The notes beneath the pieces were generated by a model. It was not told where the DNA came from and did not search any database. It saw only the letters and a program-made list of their open reading frames with translations. Of a stretch of 64,000 nucleotides of DNA, positions 61,990 to 64,000 are shown in pieces. Source of the DNA: Edwardsiella anguillarum ET080813 (GTDB taxonomy: Bacteria; Pseudomonadota; Gammaproteobacteria; Enterobacterales; Enterobacteriaceae). A program made the position numbers and the translations under genes. Where the stretch lies: NCBI RefSeq assembly GCF_000264765.2, contig NZ_CP006664.1:248001-312000 (forward strand), written 5' to 3'. Each line of letters starts with the position of its first letter. Within the stretch, counting starts at the first letter, position 1.

Positions 61990-62159
61990 TGTTTGCTCCT
62001 GTTGTCCTCAGCCTGATACAGGCGCGTATTCAAGCACCGTTGCCGAGCACCCGCAAGCGCCTTTGTCCGCCGCCGCGCCTTCCCCTGCATAAAAGAGCAG
62101 AAAATCACGCGCCTATCGGGTAATATGATGGACTTTGTAAGTCATCGACGGTCACTTTT

Positions 62160-62387
62160 ATGCCACAATCATCCCGTTACAGCGATCAGCGCGTTGAACA
62201 ATTGCTCTCTGAACTGGTTAACGTATTAGAATCGCAGCATGCGCCCACCGATCTCTCCCTGATGGTGCTGGGCAATATGGTAACTAACCTGATTAACACC
62301 AGCGTCGCGCCGGCGCAGCGTAGCATGATCGCTCGCTCCTTTGCCGATGCGCTGCAGGCTTCCATTCGGGAAGATAAAGCCCACTGA
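62160..62387 (+). CDS. yejL: YejL-family protein
   Basis: A 75-residue protein: [33 protein letters not shown] and [11 protein letters not shown] match E. coli YejL. Function unknown. It is 40 bp upstream of yejM and probably co-transcribed. Confidence 0.92.
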   Translation: MPQSSRYSDQRVEQLLSELVNVLESQHAPTDLSLMVLGNMVTNLINTSVAPAQRSMIARSFADALQASIREDKAH

Positions 62388-62427
62388 CCCTTCGGGTACA
62401 GAGATTCGACGGAAACAGACAGAGTTT

Positions 62428-64000
62428 ATGGTAACGAACCGTCAGCGCTATCGTGAAAAAGTCTCCCAGATGATCAGTTGGGGGCACTGGTTCGCCCTGT
62501 TCAATATTCTGCTGGCGCTGCTGCTGGGCAGCCGTTATCTGTTTATTGCCGACTGGCCTGCGACCCTGGCCGGGCGCATCTATGCCATCGTCAGCTGGCT
62601 CGGCCACTTCAGCTTCCTGGGGTTTGCCACCTATCTGCTCACGCTGTTTCCGTTAACCTTTATTGTGATGTCGCAGCGCCTGCTGCGCTTTCTTTCCGCG
62701 GCGCTGGCCACCGCCGGGCTGACTCTGCTGCTGATCGACACCGAGGTATTCACCCGCTTCCACCTGCACCTTAATCCGCTGGTCTGGGAGCTGGTCGTCA
62801 ACCCCGCGCAGGGGGAGCTCTCCCGCGACTGGCAGCTGATGTTCATCTGTGTGCCGGTGCTGTTTCTGATCGAGATGCTGTTCGGTACCTGGAGTTGGCA
62901 AAAGCTGCGCAGCCTCAACCGACAAACCTTTGGCAAGCCGCTGGCGCTGGTGTTTATCGTCTCATTCCTGGCTTCGCACCTGATCTACATCTGGGCGGAT
63001 GCCAACTTCTACCGTCCCATCACCATGCAGCGCGCCAATCTGCCGCTCTCCTACCCGATGACGGCGCGGCGCTTCCTGGAAAAACACGGGCTGTTAAACG
63101 CACAGGCCTATCAGGAGCGGCTGATCCGCACCGGCAATCCGGAGGCGCTGGCCATTGAGTACCCGCTGGGCGAGCTGAGCTACAGCGACAAAGGCGCCGG
63201 GCTCAACCTGCTGGTGGTGGTCGCCGACGGCCTGCGGGCCGACTCGCTGCCACAGACCATGCCGGCGCTGGCCGCCTTCGGCGCACAGAACCTGCGCTTT
63301 ACCCATCATTACAGCACCGGCAACGCCGTCGACAGCGGGCTGTTTGGTCTGTTTTACGGCATCTCGCCCAGCTACCTGGACAGTATTCTGGCCGGGCGTA
63401 AGTCGTCGGCGCTGATCGGCGCGCTGGCGCATCAACACTATCAGTTTGGCCTTTTCTCATCGGATGGCTTCAAGACCCCGCTGTATCGCCAGGCGCTGTT
63501 CAGCGACTTTACCCTGCCCGCACCGCAGAAACAGAGCGATGCCGCCACGGTGCGCCAGTGGGAAACCTGGCTGGATACCCAAACCTCCACCCATCCGTGG
63601 TTTGCCTATGTGAATCTGAACGGCGGCGGCGCGGACGACGACGGAACGCTGTCGGCCAGCCGCTATCAGCGCTCGGCTCAGCTGCTGGATGGTCAGATCG
63701 CCGCAATGATCGACGCCCTCCGCGCGCGCCAGGCGCTGAAAAACACCGTGGTGGTGATCACCGGCAGCCACGGCGTGGCGCTGGACGGCGAGGATCGCGC
63801 CGGCGGCGACTACAGCCGCGCCCGGCTACAGGTGCCGCTGATCATCCACTGGCCGGGCACCTCGCCGCAGTCCATCGCCAAGATGACCAATCATGAAGAT
63901 ATCATGGCCACGCTGATGCAGCGCCTGCTGCACGTCGACAGCCGGGCCGCCAACTACACCCAGGGCGAGGATCTGTTTGCCGCCGTGCGCCGTCACGACT
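62428..64000 (+). CDS. yejM: Inner-membrane regulator YejM/PbgA (LapC), partial at right edge
   Basis: An open frame from ATG 62428 to the window end, about 524 codons, so the last part (about 60-70 residues if like E. coli) is missing. The start reads MVTNRQRYREKVSQMISWGH. Five N-terminal helices follow, then the linker YIWADANFYRPITMQRANLP and a periplasmic sulfatase-like domain with FTHHYSTGNAVDSG. The domain lacks a good catalytic nucleophile context, as in E. coli. It controls LPS amount by acting on LapB/FtsH-LpxC. Confidence 0.95.
   Translation, partial: MVTNRQRYREKVSQMISWGHWFALFNILLALLLGSRYLFIADWPATLAGRIYAIVSWLGHFSFLGFATYLLTLFPLTFIVMSQRLLRFLSAALATAGLTLLLIDTEVFTRFHLHLNPLVWELVVNPAQGELSRDWQLMFICVPVLFLIEMLFGTWSWQKLRSLNRQTFGKPLALVFIVSFLASHLIYIWADANFYRPITMQRANLPLSYPMTARRFLEKHGLLNAQAYQERLIRTGNPEALAIEYPLGELSYSDKGAGLNLLVVVADGLRADSLPQTMPALAAFGAQNLRFTHHYSTGNAVDSGLFGLFYGISPSYLDSILAGRKSSALIGALAHQHYQFGLFSSDGFKTPLYRQALFSDFTLPAPQKQSDAATVRQWETWLDTQTSTHPWFAYVNLNGGGADDDGTLSASRYQRSAQLLDGQIAAMIDALRARQALKNTVVVITGSHGVALDGEDRAGGDYSRARLQVPLIIHWPGTSPQSIAKMTNHEDIMATLMQRLLHVDSRAANYTQGEDLFAAVRRHD

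Overview
The window reads as chromosome of an enterobacterium of the Edwardsiella/Hafniaceae type. This is inferred from protein similarity recalled from memory, because no database was available. Most of it (about 11.1-64 kb) is GC-rich, densely packed and enterobacterial in gene order. The first 11 kb is more AT-rich and accessory: a fimbrial cluster, two orphan regulators, a wrecked insertion sequence and two LPS-type glycosyltransferases.

Region 1 (1-4.1 kb, minus strand) is a Pap/MR-P-like chaperone-usher operon in the order major pilin, PapH-like subunit, usher, chaperone. The chaperone runs off the left edge. The major pilin gene is split by a frameshift exactly at a run of eight G (coding strand); nine or six G would restore a full pilin, so it may be a phase-variable gene caught OFF. 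Region 2 (4.1-7.1 kb) has long AT-rich intergenic stretches, a LuxR-type regulator and a LysR-type regulator. Region 3 (7.2-8.6 kb) is a dead IS3-family element. It carries two arrays of 8-bp tandem repeats, 13 and 30 copies, and a 7-bp duplication that breaks orfA. Region 4 (8.9-11 kb) holds two tandem paralogous GT25 glycosyltransferases.

Region 5 (11.1-25.7 kb) has rimO, yeeZ, an inserted cassette (DHA2 exporter, M20 amidohydrolase, C69 dipeptidase) and the complete histidine operon hisL-GDCBHAFI, with its His-rich leader peptide and attenuator. Region 6 (26-31.3 kb) has a torY/torZ-like S- or N-oxide reductase pair, setB and yeiW. Region 7 (31.5-43 kb) has mtr with a TrpR-type operator, efpL/yeiP, divergent uxuA and uxuB, a chemoreceptor, a CSS-EAL phosphodiesterase, a UxuR-type regulator, a small secreted protein and yeiR.

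Region 8 (43.3-52.8 kb) has mepS, cycA, fruBKA with two Cra sites, a Nudix hydrolase and glnHPQ with a sigma-54 promoter and an NtrC site. Region 9 (52.8-64 kb) has rlmF, yejA (without yejBEF), yejG, bcr, rsuA, yecH, radD, rplY, yejK, yejL and the start of yejM/pbgA, cut by the right edge. The blocks setB-yeiW-yeiP-yeiR-mepS-fru and yejA-yejM keep E. coli-like order with insertions between them. No rRNA, tRNA or CRISPR was seen.
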